Positions 1 through 7,426 of a DNA stretch of 32,130 nucleotides are shown here, piece after piece; position 1 is the first letter of the stretch, and every line of letters begins with the position of its first letter. Source of the stretch: a virus. The position numbers and the translations under genes were made by a program. The notes under the pieces are model-generated. The model made no database searches. It was not told the DNA's origin and was given only the letters and a program-made list of their open reading frames with translations. The stretch spans positions 1-32,130 of IMG/VR virus record IMGVR_UViG_3300032118_003129, one strand, 5' to 3'.

Positions 1-198
1 TTGGAACGCGATTTTAAAGTCTCTTCGAAGGGCATGAAGGGAAAGCACCACAACATACCCTTCGTAACAATGGCCACGGATGAGGGCGAGAAACTAACTC
101 TCAGCCTGGAGAGTCCGCAGATGCTCAAAAACTTCGAGATCGACCAGGAATTCACAATCAAAATCCTTGAGGGGGCTCAGAAGAAACTTGCGAAGTAG
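1..198 (+). CDS. Hypothetical small protein, possibly 5'-truncated
   Basis: A 65-residue reading frame begins with TTG at the first base of the window, so the true start could lie upstream. The product is mixed-charge, ends in a basic tail (GAQKKLAK) and shows no cysteine motif or membrane segment. The middle (VTMATDEGEKLTLSLESPQ) looks like alternating beta strands. I do not recognise the family. The last codons carry a GAGGGGG tract (170-176) that can serve as ribosome site for the overlapping downstream frame at 188. It appears to be part of the same + strand operon as the ParB-like gene that follows. Confidence 0.6.
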   Translation: MERDFKVSSKGMKGKHHNIPFVTMATDEGEKLTLSLESPQMLKNFEIDQEFTIKILEGAQKKLAK

Positions 199-313
199 GC
201 TCCGGCGATTCAAGAGGCGCCTTTCCTGGCCACTTATTGAAAGGAAGCTTCGCAGCCAAGGTAGGAATCCCGTAACGATCCGATGGCTCAAACGTTGGTA
301 CGTTGGAGAGTAG
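188..313 (+). CDS. Small highly basic protein (41 aa), candidate
   Basis: A TTG-started frame of 41 codons fills what would otherwise be a gap of about 120 nt. It overlaps the preceding gene by 11 nt, and a GAGGGGG ribosome site lies 11 nt before its start. The product is extremely basic (RSRLRRFKRRLSWPL, then LKRWYVGE) with three tryptophans. That composition would suit nucleic-acid binding. It stops 4 nt before the preferred start of the next gene, as expected of an operon member. No family is recognised. It could also be non-coding sequence that happens to be open. Confidence 0.45.
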   Translation: MRSRLRRFKRRLSWPLIERKLRSQGRNPVTIRWLKRWYVGE

Positions 314-317
314 ACGC

Positions 318-1691
318 TTGCCAATGAGTTTACCATCTGACTATGCAGCGAAGATCGCTGAGGCCCTGAATTGGAAACTCGCTGCAGTCCAAGAAACCTT
401 CAATTTCGAAGAGGATAAGCAAGGCTTTTTCTGGGCGAAACTGAAGCCGAAGATGCACCTCGATACGCCAGACTTCAGGGCAGTTTGCAAGCTGACAAGA
501 GAGCTCGGCGGCGAAGACTACTTGCAGGGAGCCCGAAGTTGGCAGATCCCCGGAGCAATGGCTAAGATACCATCAGGGCACGGAACCGATTCCCAAGACA
601 AACCATCAGAGCAGGCAATGCATTCCCCAGCCACTTATAAAGAGCCGGGCAAGGCAATGCCAACGATAACATCAGCGCCCTCCGCTGACAAAGGCCCGAA
701 GAAAGTCGAATCATCACCCCTCATCATTAAGGTAGGCTATTATGAACACTTTCCACTTGCCGCTATTCTTTCACCCATATTTACACTGCGACTGCATATC
801 GAAGAGAACATACAAGAATTAGTTCAGCAGATCGCGACCACGCGCGCGTCTGGAGAGCAAGCCATAGTTCTTGAACCCTTAGTCTGCAGGCCGGCGGCGA
901 AAGCTGGCTACGTTGAAGTAGCGGCTGGCGAAAGACGGCTTCTTGCTTCAAGAATGCTGGGGCTCGGCAACATTCCCGTAATCATAAAGGACATGTCTGA
1001 CGAAGAATTCGACCGCATCAGATTAATGGAGAATTTCGCACGAAAAGACCTGTCAGACTACGAAGTCGGCAGGGCACTCAAATATTTGCTCGACAAGTAC
1101 CCCGCTGTCTATCCGACACAAGCGAACCTAGCAGATGTTTTCGGCAAAGACGGCGCATGGGTCACGCACCATCTTCAGATGCTGAAACCAGAACTAGCGA
1201 ACATATTGTCCCGGGACAAGTTGGAAAGTGGCGCAATCACTGAGCATCAGGCTCGTGAGATCCTCGCTGCCCCCAAAGAAAAAAGAGAAGCAATCGTCGA
1301 CAAGATCAAAGAGACCGGCGAGGTTCCTTCTGTTCGCGAGATTCACGAGATAGCGCATCCCGAAAAGAAGCAGATTATGTGTGCTCGGTGCGGCTATCCA
1401 GTCGAGGGCACGCCCGTTCATTGGGGTGGTGGCAAGTTTTACCATGCCGATTGCGCGGAGCAAGAAGTCTCTCAGTCCAAGAAAGGTTTGATTTCAGAGG
1501 AGGATGTGGGCCCGTTTGAAGAGCACGAAACTGAAGAGGAAGAGCCTTCGCCGCCACTTACTCCGAAAATGGAGGCTAAAGCCATCACAATCGGAGAGTT
1601 TGACTGCACAGAATGCAAGAAGCACTTTCTCGTCGAGCACCTTCCGAACGGCGAGCACCGGCTCGTGTTTGTCATGGAGGGTTCTTCTTGA
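318..1691 (+). CDS. ParB/Spo0J-fold protein with HTH and two zinc-binding segments
   Basis: About 457 aa. Residues 1-85 form an N-terminal domain I do not recognise, followed by a low-complexity Ser/Pro/Lys linker (about 85-135). A ParB-type N-terminal domain follows, with the signature GERRLLASRMLG near residue 205 and the second box LMENFARKDLSDYEVGRAL near 236-254. Next is a helix-turn-helix (QANLADVFGKDGAWVTHHLQML). A LIM-like C-x2-C ... H-x2-C segment (CARC ... HADC, about 355-379) and a final C-x2-C (FDCTECKKHF) may bind metal. ParB-fold proteins bind DNA specifically, hydrolyse CTP or act as nucleases; no ParA partner is seen here. TTG 318 is chosen because GGAGAG (305-310) is 7 nt upstream; TTG 303 and ATG 324 are alternatives. 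It is one of three ParB-like genes in the window. Confidence 0.85.
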   Translation: MPMSLPSDYAAKIAEALNWKLAAVQETFNFEEDKQGFFWAKLKPKMHLDTPDFRAVCKLTRELGGEDYLQGARSWQIPGAMAKIPSGHGTDSQDKPSEQAMHSPATYKEPGKAMPTITSAPSADKGPKKVESSPLIIKVGYYEHFPLAAILSPIFTLRLHIEENIQELVQQIATTRASGEQAIVLEPLVCRPAAKAGYVEVAAGERRLLASRMLGLGNIPVIIKDMSDEEFDRIRLMENFARKDLSDYEVGRALKYLLDKYPAVYPTQANLADVFGKDGAWVTHHLQMLKPELANILSRDKLESGAITEHQAREILAAPKEKREAIVDKIKETGEVPSVREIHEIAHPEKKQIMCARCGYPVEGTPVHWGGGKFYHADCAEQEVSQSKKGLISEEDVGPFEEHETEEEEPSPPLTPKMEAKAITIGEFDCTECKKHFLVEHLPNGEHRLVFVMEGSS

Positions 1692-2038
1692 CTTGGCGCG
1701 ACAACATGCACGGCAACCCAATCAGCAAAGCGGAGTTGAAGCTACGCATTGAAGTGCAGAAGCGCGGGTTGCACCCGGACATGAGCAAAAACATCATCCT
1801 CCGCTGGACCCGACCAGACGAGTACTATGAAAAGACTGCCTCGAAACGTCCGTTAGCCGTCTACTTGGACACTCTTGCTACGCACAAGGACCCAGACCGT
1901 GACTATGAGATCACGCGGATGCTTGAGAAAATGGGAATCACCGCCTTCAGGTACGTCTACACGCCTCCAATTTCGCGCGTGTACCTCATGAAGATTGCTG
2001 ATGAGATTCAAGCGTACGTTAGGGGAGCTGCCGAATGA
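1688..2038 (+). CDS. Hypothetical protein (116 aa)
   Basis: The TTG start overlaps the stop of the ParB-like gene by 4 nt (TTGA) and has GGAGG 7 nt upstream, which fixes the start better than any upstream in-frame codon. The product is basic and soluble, with segments such as MSKNIILRWTRPDEYYEK and DYEITRMLEKMGITAFRYVY. No membrane segment or cysteine cluster is present. The fold looks alpha/beta, but I do not recognise a family. Its last codons carry an AGGGGAG ribosome site for the frame starting at 2035, so it is translationally coupled on both sides. Confidence 0.8.
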   Translation: MTWRDNMHGNPISKAELKLRIEVQKRGLHPDMSKNIILRWTRPDEYYEKTASKRPLAVYLDTLATHKDPDRDYEITRMLEKMGITAFRYVYTPPISRVYLMKIADEIQAYVRGAAE

Positions 2039-2094
2039 GTTTCACAAGAGAAGAGTTGGAGATAGTGACGGGGAGGCTTATCACATGCCAGTGA
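2035..2094 (+). CDS. Micro-ORF bridging two genes (19 aa), candidate
   Basis: ATG 2035 overlaps the upstream stop (ATGA) and has GGGGAG 7 nt upstream. The frame encodes MSFTREELEIVTGRLITCQ and ends inside the start region of the next gene (ATG 2085). Its codons contain the GGAGG (2072-2076) used by that gene. It may be a short helical peptide, a remnant of a longer gene, or a translational relay that carries ribosomes to 2085. The start signal is good; whether the peptide has a function is unknown. Confidence 0.35.
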   Translation: MSFTREELEIVTGRLITCQ

Positions 2095-2660
2095 ATCCTC
2101 GAGAGCATCGGAATTATCTGCGACGCGAGAAGGCTAAAGATGATAAGGCTCAGATGGTTCTTTGTTTTTCAGGCATAAAGCCGAATCCCAACGTTGTCGT
2201 CATCGCACATAACACTTTGCTTCCGTTGGATAAGGAAGTTACGTGTCCCTTCTGTCTTGGGCTTTCAGAGTTTCGCAAGTTTCTAGTGAGCACGAAGCAG
2301 GGCATAAGCAGAAGCATGGGCAACTGCCCGCTCTGTAAGCAAGAAATGTATTTGAAAACACTGTTTGGAATGTCGCAGTCAGACGCTAAAAAATACGCGA
2401 AATGGGTCTTCAACTACAAAGGGTTCTGGAAGAAAATCAAGTTTAAACAATGGAAGGATCGCCTGTGGTTGATGGGTTGGACAAACGACTTCTGGAATGA
2501 GTATAAGGCTTTGAAGGGACAGCGGGAAGAGGAAGGAACTGAGCAGGATGAAAGTTTCACGGATTATATTAACCGCAAGGGTCAGGAAGCTGCAGAACAA
2601 TGGAACAAGGAAGCCCAAACACGCGTTATGCCTGACGAGGAGATGGTCACATGCAAGTAG
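2085..2660 (+). CDS. Zinc-finger protein, function unknown (191 aa)
   Basis: The start is set by GGAGG 8 nt before ATG 2085; an in-frame ATG farther upstream (1998) has no such site. Two C-x2-C pairs, TCPFC (about residues 54-57) and NCPLC (about 84-87), are separated by roughly 26 residues, as in a zinc ribbon. The N-terminus is basic (NPREHRNYLRREKAKDD). The second half is rich in tryptophan, lysine and glutamate (KWVFNYKGFWKKIKFKQWKDRLWLMGW) in pieces that suggest a helical nucleic-acid or protein-binding domain. It overlaps the next gene by 10 nt. Family not recognised. Confidence 0.8.
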   Translation: MPVNPREHRNYLRREKAKDDKAQMVLCFSGIKPNPNVVVIAHNTLLPLDKEVTCPFCLGLSEFRKFLVSTKQGISRSMGNCPLCKQEMYLKTLFGMSQSDAKKYAKWVFNYKGFWKKIKFKQWKDRLWLMGWTNDFWNEYKALKGQREEEGTEQDESFTDYINRKGQEAAEQWNKEAQTRVMPDEEMVTCK

Positions 2661-2896
2661 AGCAAGGGCCGATTGTTTTCCGCAACAGAATCGTGTCTAA
2701 TGCGAGGCGCACAAACAGAATACATTGCCCCCTCGAAGGGATGAAAGGAACGCGGAATGTCAGTTTTGACAAGTGCAAGAGCCGAGCATGCGGGTACGTG
2801 CGAATGCTCACGGAGCGCGGCGTCTACTGCACATTTCCATCTGTAACCTTGAGAAAGCTAATGGAGGAGAAACTGAAGAATGCCAGTAACGTTTGA
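2651..2896 (+). CDS. Cysteine-containing small protein (81 aa)
   Basis: ATG 2651 lies inside the end of the previous gene, with a GGAG-type site about 8 nt upstream. The protein has cysteines at HCPLEG, DKCKSRACGYV and YCTF, a spacing that could chelate one metal ion, embedded in a basic background (RNRIVSNARRTNRIH). The C-terminal helix (LRKLMEEKLKN) overlaps the next gene's start. It resembles the many small virus-encoded zinc proteins in this operon. No specific family can be assigned. Confidence 0.75.
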   Translation: MQVEQGPIVFRNRIVSNARRTNRIHCPLEGMKGTRNVSFDKCKSRACGYVRMLTERGVYCTFPSVTLRKLMEEKLKNASNV

Positions 2897-3923
2897 AGAG
2901 TTGAAAAAGCGCTTTAAGTTTGACAATGTGGTGCCGTACGGCGAATGCGTAATCATACCAGGCACCGAGTTTGATCCTGACTGGGAAGACGAGTTAAGCA
3001 GTCAAGGCTGCGAGTTGCACTTCGTTGACATCGCTGGTAAGCCAGTTACGCTCATGCAGAAGGGAAAGGACCAGGAAGAAGAAGTGGAAGAGGTAGAGGA
3101 AAGAGAGGAAGTAGCTGAGAGAGAGGAAAGGGACAAAGTGGAAAAGGTGGAAAAGGTGGAAGATGTAGAAGAAGTGGAGAAAGTAACCGATTATGAGGCA
3201 ACGACTCACGGAAGCATGGCTGAATTTCCGTGGTCTAATGAAGATGAGAAAAAACTGCTTCAACGCATGAACCAGTTAGAGGGGACCGTTTACGAAAGAG
3301 TAGCTTTGCTTATGCCTGAATTTTCAGGGCGTACTGGTGTAGCACTCAGACAGAAGTATTATAAACTCACTGGCTTGAAGGCGGGGTCAAAGCGAAAGGG
3401 ACGACCAAAGCCAGAGCTGTTACATGTTCCTTGGAACGCGCAAGACGACGATTTACTCATTGAACTTTGGAAGAAACGAATGACTGTTTCAGCCATCGCG
3501 CAAAAGGTCGTTGGTCGATCCTACGAATCAGTTAAAATGCGCCTCCAAATGCTCAAGCAACTTGGACGCATAAAACCCAGATGGGAGCGAAAATCGAAAA
3601 CAAAGGGGCTGAAGAAGCGAGAAAAAGTAGAGAAAAAAGAGCAAGCTAAGAAGACAGAGGAGATACCTGAGTCTATACCTACTTCGATACCTACGGAGAT
3701 ACTGACGCATGCACCGATTGAGTTACCGGTGAAAGAAGACCCGATCGTAACTCTACTCAGAGAGATCAGAGATCTCCTCCGTCCGAGAGACTTCAATTTT
3801 GACTATTACTGCAGGAGCTGTGGAGAATCAGGTAACGTCTCAAATTCTGAAAGGATCTACGAGTTCTGCCCCGTCTGCGGAAAACCGTTACTCATCTCCA
3901 ACGTAGAGGAGGCCTCTTCATGA
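2880..3923 (+). CDS. Tandem Myb/SANT-like DNA-binding protein with acidic linker and C-terminal zinc ribbon
   Basis: 347 aa. Residues 1-60 form a small N-terminal region. An acidic, heptad-like low-complexity stretch of Glu/Val/Lys (about 63-102) follows. Two Myb/SANT-like three-helix units come next: one from FPWSNEDEKKLL (about 115-160), with a second helix-rich half ending in GVALRQKYYKLTG, and one from VPWNAQDDDLLIELWKKR (about 184-225), ending SYESVKMRLQMLKQLG. Then a Lys-rich linker and a C-terminal ribbon with C-x2-C ... C-x2-C (CRSC ... CPVC, about 310-335). Tandem Myb units usually bind DNA. It overlaps genes on both sides; the last codons contain the GGAGG cassette for the ParB-like gene at 3920. 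Confidence 0.75.
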   Translation: MPVTFEELKKRFKFDNVVPYGECVIIPGTEFDPDWEDELSSQGCELHFVDIAGKPVTLMQKGKDQEEEVEEVEEREEVAEREERDKVEKVEKVEDVEEVEKVTDYEATTHGSMAEFPWSNEDEKKLLQRMNQLEGTVYERVALLMPEFSGRTGVALRQKYYKLTGLKAGSKRKGRPKPELLHVPWNAQDDDLLIELWKKRMTVSAIAQKVVGRSYESVKMRLQMLKQLGRIKPRWERKSKTKGLKKREKVEKKEQAKKTEEIPESIPTSIPTEILTHAPIELPVKEDPIVTLLREIRDLLRPRDFNFDYYCRSCGESGNVSNSERIYEFCPVCGKPLLISNVEEASS

Positions 3924-5266
3924 CTGTTCAGTCTATTGCAGTTGATAAGATCGAGGCTAACAGGTGGAATCCGAACGTCATGCAGAAGGAAGAGTATGAT
4001 GCGCTGAAGCAGGACATGCACGTTCACGGCGTCAACGGCGTTGACCCTGTCCTCGTGTCACCTAAGCCTTCATTCTTGGGCATGGGAGCGACAACATTCG
4101 AGGGCTTCTACGTTATCGTTGACGGCGAACATCGTTGGCGCGCTGCTGGAGAGCTCAGCTGGAAAGAGATTCTGTGTGAAGTGCGCGAGATAAGCGAGGA
4201 CGAAGCTAAGGCTCTCTGCTACCGGCGCAACCGCGAACGTGGCACGATCGACCCTTTCAAAGAAGCTGCTCTCTTCAAGACAGAGCTCCCGAAGCTTACG
4301 CAGGCTAAGATCGCTGGGAAATATGGTGTAGACCAATCGACTGTTTCACAGAGATTGAGCCTTCTGAAGTTAGATGAGAAGGTTCTTGCAGTAGTCAAGA
4401 CTATTCCACGTGGAATAATTACTGCGAGCCACTTTGAGCCCTTAGCAATGTTGGAGCCGGAAGATCAGAAGTCACTTGCAAAAGACATCGTTTTCGAGGC
4501 GACGCATTATGACCATCCAATGACAGTCAAGGACGTCGAACGCAAAGCTAAGGGTCTCAGGGAGAAACGTGAAGAGGCACGGCTGCTGAAGGAGGCTCTT
4601 GGAAAAGCGAAGTTTCCGAAGTGCCCAAAGTGCGGCTGGGAACCCAGCGGTATCAACTACAAGAAGCTTCCGTGGGTTGACTGCTCAAGCGGCCATTACG
4701 ATCACTCCTGGAGTTTGGCCAGCGGCAAACGGGTCTACGAGCCTGAGCGTGAGTCGCAGAAGACGATGGATGGCGAGTCCAAGCTGCTGCAGACAAAGAC
4801 GCTGCGTTCAGCTCACACCGTCCAGGAAATCAGCGTGGTCTTCGTTGATTTGATCAAGAAGATCATAAGTGAAGATGAAACTCTCAAGATCCAGAAGATA
4901 GACGTCAGCGGAAAGCGTCAGGGTAGCGAGTTTAGTTTTGACGTCAACACTTATGGCAAATCTACGAGCGTCAGCTGGCATCAGGGCGGAGCCTGGCAGG
5001 GCTTCAGAGCCGAAGAACACGACTACAAATCGGGAGAGAAATCAGCCATCACCACAGGCTCCCCGGACAATCTTGAACGCGTGAAAGAACTGATTGAGAA
5101 TGCTTTCAACGGTAAACTCGGAATCGAGTCTAAACAGCTGAAAAAGGCCAAGACCGCTGACGAAATGATTCATGAACTGCATTCTGAGCCGTTAGAAGCA
5201 GATAAAATGCAGGTCACGGACGATCCGGAAGAGTCCTTGGCTGCTACAGAGGAGGCTTCTGAATGA
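3920..5266 (+). CDS. ParB/Spo0J-like DNA-binding protein
   Basis: 448 aa. The ParB N-terminal domain covers about residues 1-110, with the core signature DGEHRWRAAGELSW (68-81) and a second box CYRRNRERGTIDPFKEA. A helix-turn-helix follows at about 127-150 (QAKIAGKYGVDQSTVSQRL), as in Noc/ParB proteins. A probable zinc-binding segment (KCPKCGW ... WVDCSSGHYDH) lies near 230-260, and a C-terminal part of unknown fold completes it. ATG 3920 overlaps the upstream stop (ATGA) with GGAGG 7 nt before it. Possible roles are plasmid-like segregation, transcription control or DNA processing. It is a different subfamily from the ParB-like genes at 318 and 9913, because its accessory domains differ. Confidence 0.88.
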   Translation: MTVQSIAVDKIEANRWNPNVMQKEEYDALKQDMHVHGVNGVDPVLVSPKPSFLGMGATTFEGFYVIVDGEHRWRAAGELSWKEILCEVREISEDEAKALCYRRNRERGTIDPFKEAALFKTELPKLTQAKIAGKYGVDQSTVSQRLSLLKLDEKVLAVVKTIPRGIITASHFEPLAMLEPEDQKSLAKDIVFEATHYDHPMTVKDVERKAKGLREKREEARLLKEALGKAKFPKCPKCGWEPSGINYKKLPWVDCSSGHYDHSWSLASGKRVYEPERESQKTMDGESKLLQTKTLRSAHTVQEISVVFVDLIKKIISEDETLKIQKIDVSGKRQGSEFSFDVNTYGKSTSVSWHQGGAWQGFRAEEHDYKSGEKSAITTGSPDNLERVKELIENAFNGKLGIESKQLKKAKTADEMIHELHSEPLEADKMQVTDDPEESLAATEEASE

Positions 5267-5811
5267 AGATTTACAGTGATGATCCGCTAGTCCACTACGC
5301 AACGACAGAGCTGAGTCCTGAACGAACCAAAGCGCAAATTGACGGAATCCTCGCGGAGTACCAAGTTAAAGACGTCATGTGGCACTACGACATTCCCCGC
5401 GAAGCATACGTCGTCTTCAAAATCGAAGAAACAATCGATGGTCGCCCCGTCAAGGTAGGCGTGAAAGTAGTGTGCCCCGCGATCTGGGATCGAGAGCGAC
5501 CCCGAGCAAGACCTCCGCGCCTCGAAGAGATAAACTGGAAAGTAAGCATACGCGCAATGTACTGGTTCATCAAAACACACTTGGAAACTGCTTACGCCAT
5601 GCAATCAGGAAAAGCAGTCGCGTTCCTACCGTTCATTCAAAGCAGTAACCACGAGAAAACCTTGAAAGACTACATTCTCCCAAGACTCAGCGAATACACA
5701 GCTCTAGAAGCAAAACCAACTCCGACAGTTCAGGCTGGAAATAACAAGATCATCGACGTTGACAACGTGAAAGAGGCTGAATACACAGAATCACCGCCAG
5801 GAGGCAATTAG
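5263..5811 (+). CDS. Conserved-looking hypothetical protein (182 aa)
   Basis: Starts in an ATGA overlap with the ParB-like gene, using the shared GGAGG cassette. The first about 85 residues look like an alpha/beta domain (AEYQVKDVMWHYDIPREAYV, then VKVGVKVVCPAIWDRERP). They are followed by helices (ISIRAMYWFIKTHLETAYAM-like region) and FLPFIQSS. The C-terminus is a disordered Pro/Glu tail. Proteins with this WHYDIP and FLPFI pattern occur in archaeal viral contigs as far as I recall, but I cannot attach a function. Codon use is like that of its neighbours. Confidence 0.75.
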   Translation: MKIYSDDPLVHYATTELSPERTKAQIDGILAEYQVKDVMWHYDIPREAYVVFKIEETIDGRPVKVGVKVVCPAIWDRERPRARPPRLEEINWKVSIRAMYWFIKTHLETAYAMQSGKAVAFLPFIQSSNHEKTLKDYILPRLSEYTALEAKPTPTVQAGNNKIIDVDNVKEAEYTESPPGGN

Positions 5812-5994
5812 ATGTGGAAATGTAAAAATCCTGAATGCCTCAAAACCTTTCCTGTACTAGCCCGGATTAGTATAGAGAAGCGGCCGCCCCCAAGCTTCTC
5901 GCTAGACGCTCCAACACGCGTGATTGTTGAAAAACCGTGCTGTCCCTTCTGCGAGTGGCTAGAATTTGAACTTGTCCAGGAGGGCTCTTCTTGA
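5812..5994 (+). CDS. Small zinc-ribbon protein (60 aa)
   Basis: The sequence begins MWKCKNPEC and later has KPCCPFCEWLEFE, giving two C-x(2-4)-C knuckles about 33 residues apart, the layout of a zinc ribbon. The stretch between them is Pro/Ser rich. It starts immediately after the preceding stop codon, with AGGAGG (5800-5805) about 6 nt upstream. Its last codons (QEGSS) are the GGAGG cassette that starts the polymerase X gene. Probably a nucleic-acid or protein adaptor; no specific role can be read. Confidence 0.75.
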   Translation: MWKCKNPECLKTFPVLARISIEKRPPPSFSLDAPTRVIVEKPCCPFCEWLEFELVQEGSS

Positions 5995-6563
5995 AGCTTG
6001 AAGATGCTTCGCGAGAGGCTGCTTGGGTTGTTTCCAAGTTTGAACACTTATGCAAGAAAGTTATGATCGTTGGGTCAATCCGGCGCCAGAAGCTCGAAGT
6101 CAACGACATAGACATCGTGGTGATTCCGCGACCTCTAGGGGACGAGAATTGGAATAGAATTGCCTACGCGCTAGGGCATGCTCACAATATGGCTCAGCTG
6201 AAAAAGGGGCCTAAGCTCATGACATTCCAGCATTATGACAGAGACTTCGGCGGCACGCCTGGCTTTTTCAATCCCTCTTCCGCAGATTACAGCGTAGACA
6301 TTTACCATGCGACGCCTGAAACTTGGGGAATCCTCGTTCTAGTCCGGACAGGCAGCAAAGAGCATAACGTGAAACTCTGTAGTCTTGCCCTGAGTAAAGG
6401 CATGAAGCTGAGTGCTGCAGAAGGCGTTCTCAAACCGCTTGAATCTTTTCCATCTATGATGAGAACCGTTGCCAGCAAGACTGAGGAAGACATCTTTTCG
6501 GCCTTGGGCCTCGCGTACATCGAGCCGAAGGACCGTGAGGTCCGAAGGGAGGCTTCAAAATGA
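5991..6563 (+). CDS. Minimal family X DNA polymerase / nucleotidyltransferase
   Basis: 190 aa. The family X palm is clear: the GSIRR motif (28-32) leads to NDIDIVV with metal-binding Asp39 and Asp41, and the third carboxylate is Asp103 in YSVDIYHA. The TGSKEHN box (120-126) and the thumb ending GLAYIEPKDRE (173-183) match the C-terminal part of family X polymerases. The 8-kDa HhH/lyase and fingers domains are absent, so the size resembles African swine fever virus PolX (174 aa). It should add nucleotides in short-gap repair or end joining. TTG 5991 overlaps the upstream stop with GGAGG 7 nt before it. It sits among DNA-binding proteins, which fits a DNA-repair or genome-maintenance role. Confidence 0.88.
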   Translation: MKLEDASREAAWVVSKFEHLCKKVMIVGSIRRQKLEVNDIDIVVIPRPLGDENWNRIAYALGHAHNMAQLKKGPKLMTFQHYDRDFGGTPGFFNPSSADYSVDIYHATPETWGILVLVRTGSKEHNVKLCSLALSKGMKLSAAEGVLKPLESFPSMMRTVASKTEEDIFSALGLAYIEPKDREVRREASK

Positions 6564-6817
6564 GTGATTCAATGTATATTCACTTTGAACTTGAGGGCAA
6601 GAGTATATCCGGAAAGACAAGCATTTGGAAAGCTCTGACCAAATCTCATGATGTAATGCTTGGGCGTGTACGTTGGTATGCACCTTGGCGAGGCTACAAC
6701 TTCTTTGTTTCATCGAAAGATGGCGAGTTTGAGTTAGTCTTTGGAAAAAGATGTCTACGTGACATAGCTAACTTCTGTGAGATTCAGACGTATAATCAGA
6801 GGAAGGCGCAAAAATGA
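6560..6817 (+). CDS. Conserved phage-type hypothetical protein (85 aa)
   Basis: Starts in an ATGA overlap with the polymerase gene. The core is an alternating beta pattern, LGRVRWYAPWRGYNFFVSS followed by FELVFGKRCLRDIANF. The combination of a W-Y-x-P-W-R-x-Y-x-F segment and an L-R-D-I-A helix is familiar from small proteins in many tailed phages of bacteria and archaea. Their function is unknown to me. It is soluble, lacks cysteine pairs, and is coupled at both ends by 4-nt overlaps. Confidence 0.75.
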   Translation: MSDSMYIHFELEGKSISGKTSIWKALTKSHDVMLGRVRWYAPWRGYNFFVSSKDGEFELVFGKRCLRDIANFCEIQTYNQRKAQK

Positions 6818-7116
6818 AAGCTTTGTTAAATGATGAAGGAAAGAAGACTTGGGGTTACGTATTCCCGAATGGTGCAGTACCTGTCAAGGGGATTTCGTCT
6901 TTTAAGGCAAACGTTGAGGGAGAGGGAGAAATGGAATTTTACTTAGTTGATTGGGCTGCCTTGTCGGAAGATGAACGATACTTAATCTTGAGCTATCTAG
7001 CAGAAAAGAATCATCTAGCCAATTCTCGTCCTATTGAAGAACAGATATTGAAGTCAGGCTTACCTCTGAGAGCCTCTCTTGTTTCTTGCGTTCCAATTCC
7101 AAGGTACTACTTCTGA
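6814..7116 (+). CDS. Hypothetical protein (100 aa)
   Basis: ATG 6814 overlaps the preceding stop (ATGA), with an AGAGGAAGG ribosome site upstream. The N-terminal half looks beta-rich (TWGYVFPNGAVPVKGISSF, EMEFYLVDWAAL). The second half is helical and ends with EEQILKSGLPLRASLVSCVPIPRYYF, a tail seen in short virus proteins of unknown role. There is no membrane segment or clear catalytic motif. The end of the gene is followed closely by a winged-helix gene. Confidence 0.7.
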   Translation: MKALLNDEGKKTWGYVFPNGAVPVKGISSFKANVEGEGEMEFYLVDWAALSEDERYLILSYLAEKNHLANSRPIEEQILKSGLPLRASLVSCVPIPRYYF

Positions 7117-7126
7117 GGTTGAGATA

Positions 7127-7426
7127 GTGGTTAGCAGGGCATACAAGAAGTGCGAAGAAATCCTGAAGGCCCTAATCGAAGAATACGGTCCAACCGCTCA
7201 GATAGGCTACCCACTCATAACAAAAAGAATCAAAGAGATAGTGGGGCACGACCCGAGAACCATTAAAAACTACATGAAGAGCCTCATAGAATTCAACATG
7301 ATACTTCTTCACAAACACGGGATGATTGCTGAAGAACTCTATCAGAACCACATTTACGGACTGAATTGGAGGAAGGTTGCTGACTACAGACAGTTGACGT
7401 TTAGTGAGGTGATTGATGAGAAATAG
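7127..7426 (+). CDS. Winged-helix DNA-binding protein
   Basis: 99 aa. GTG 7127 is preferred because GAGGTTGAG lies just upstream with suitable spacing; an upstream TTG at 7079 would overlap the previous gene by 38 nt and has no good site. The sequence KCEEILKALIEEYGPTAQIG is followed by LITKRIKEIVGHDPRTIKNY and MKSLIEFNMIL. That is a helix-turn-helix with recognition helix PRTIKNYMKSL and a following wing, as in archaeal transcription regulators. It is the last gene before a 160-nt gap and may control this operon. Target unknown. Confidence 0.75.
   Translation: MVSRAYKKCEEILKALIEEYGPTAQIGYPLITKRIKEIVGHDPRTIKNYMKSLIEFNMILLHKHGMIAEELYQNHIYGLNWRKVADYRQLTFSEVIDEK

Noticed and set aside
2035-2660. 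Using the upstream ATG 1998 for the zinc-finger gene
   Set aside because: It would overlap the previous gene by 41 nt and has no ribosome site; GGAGG before ATG 2085 fits.
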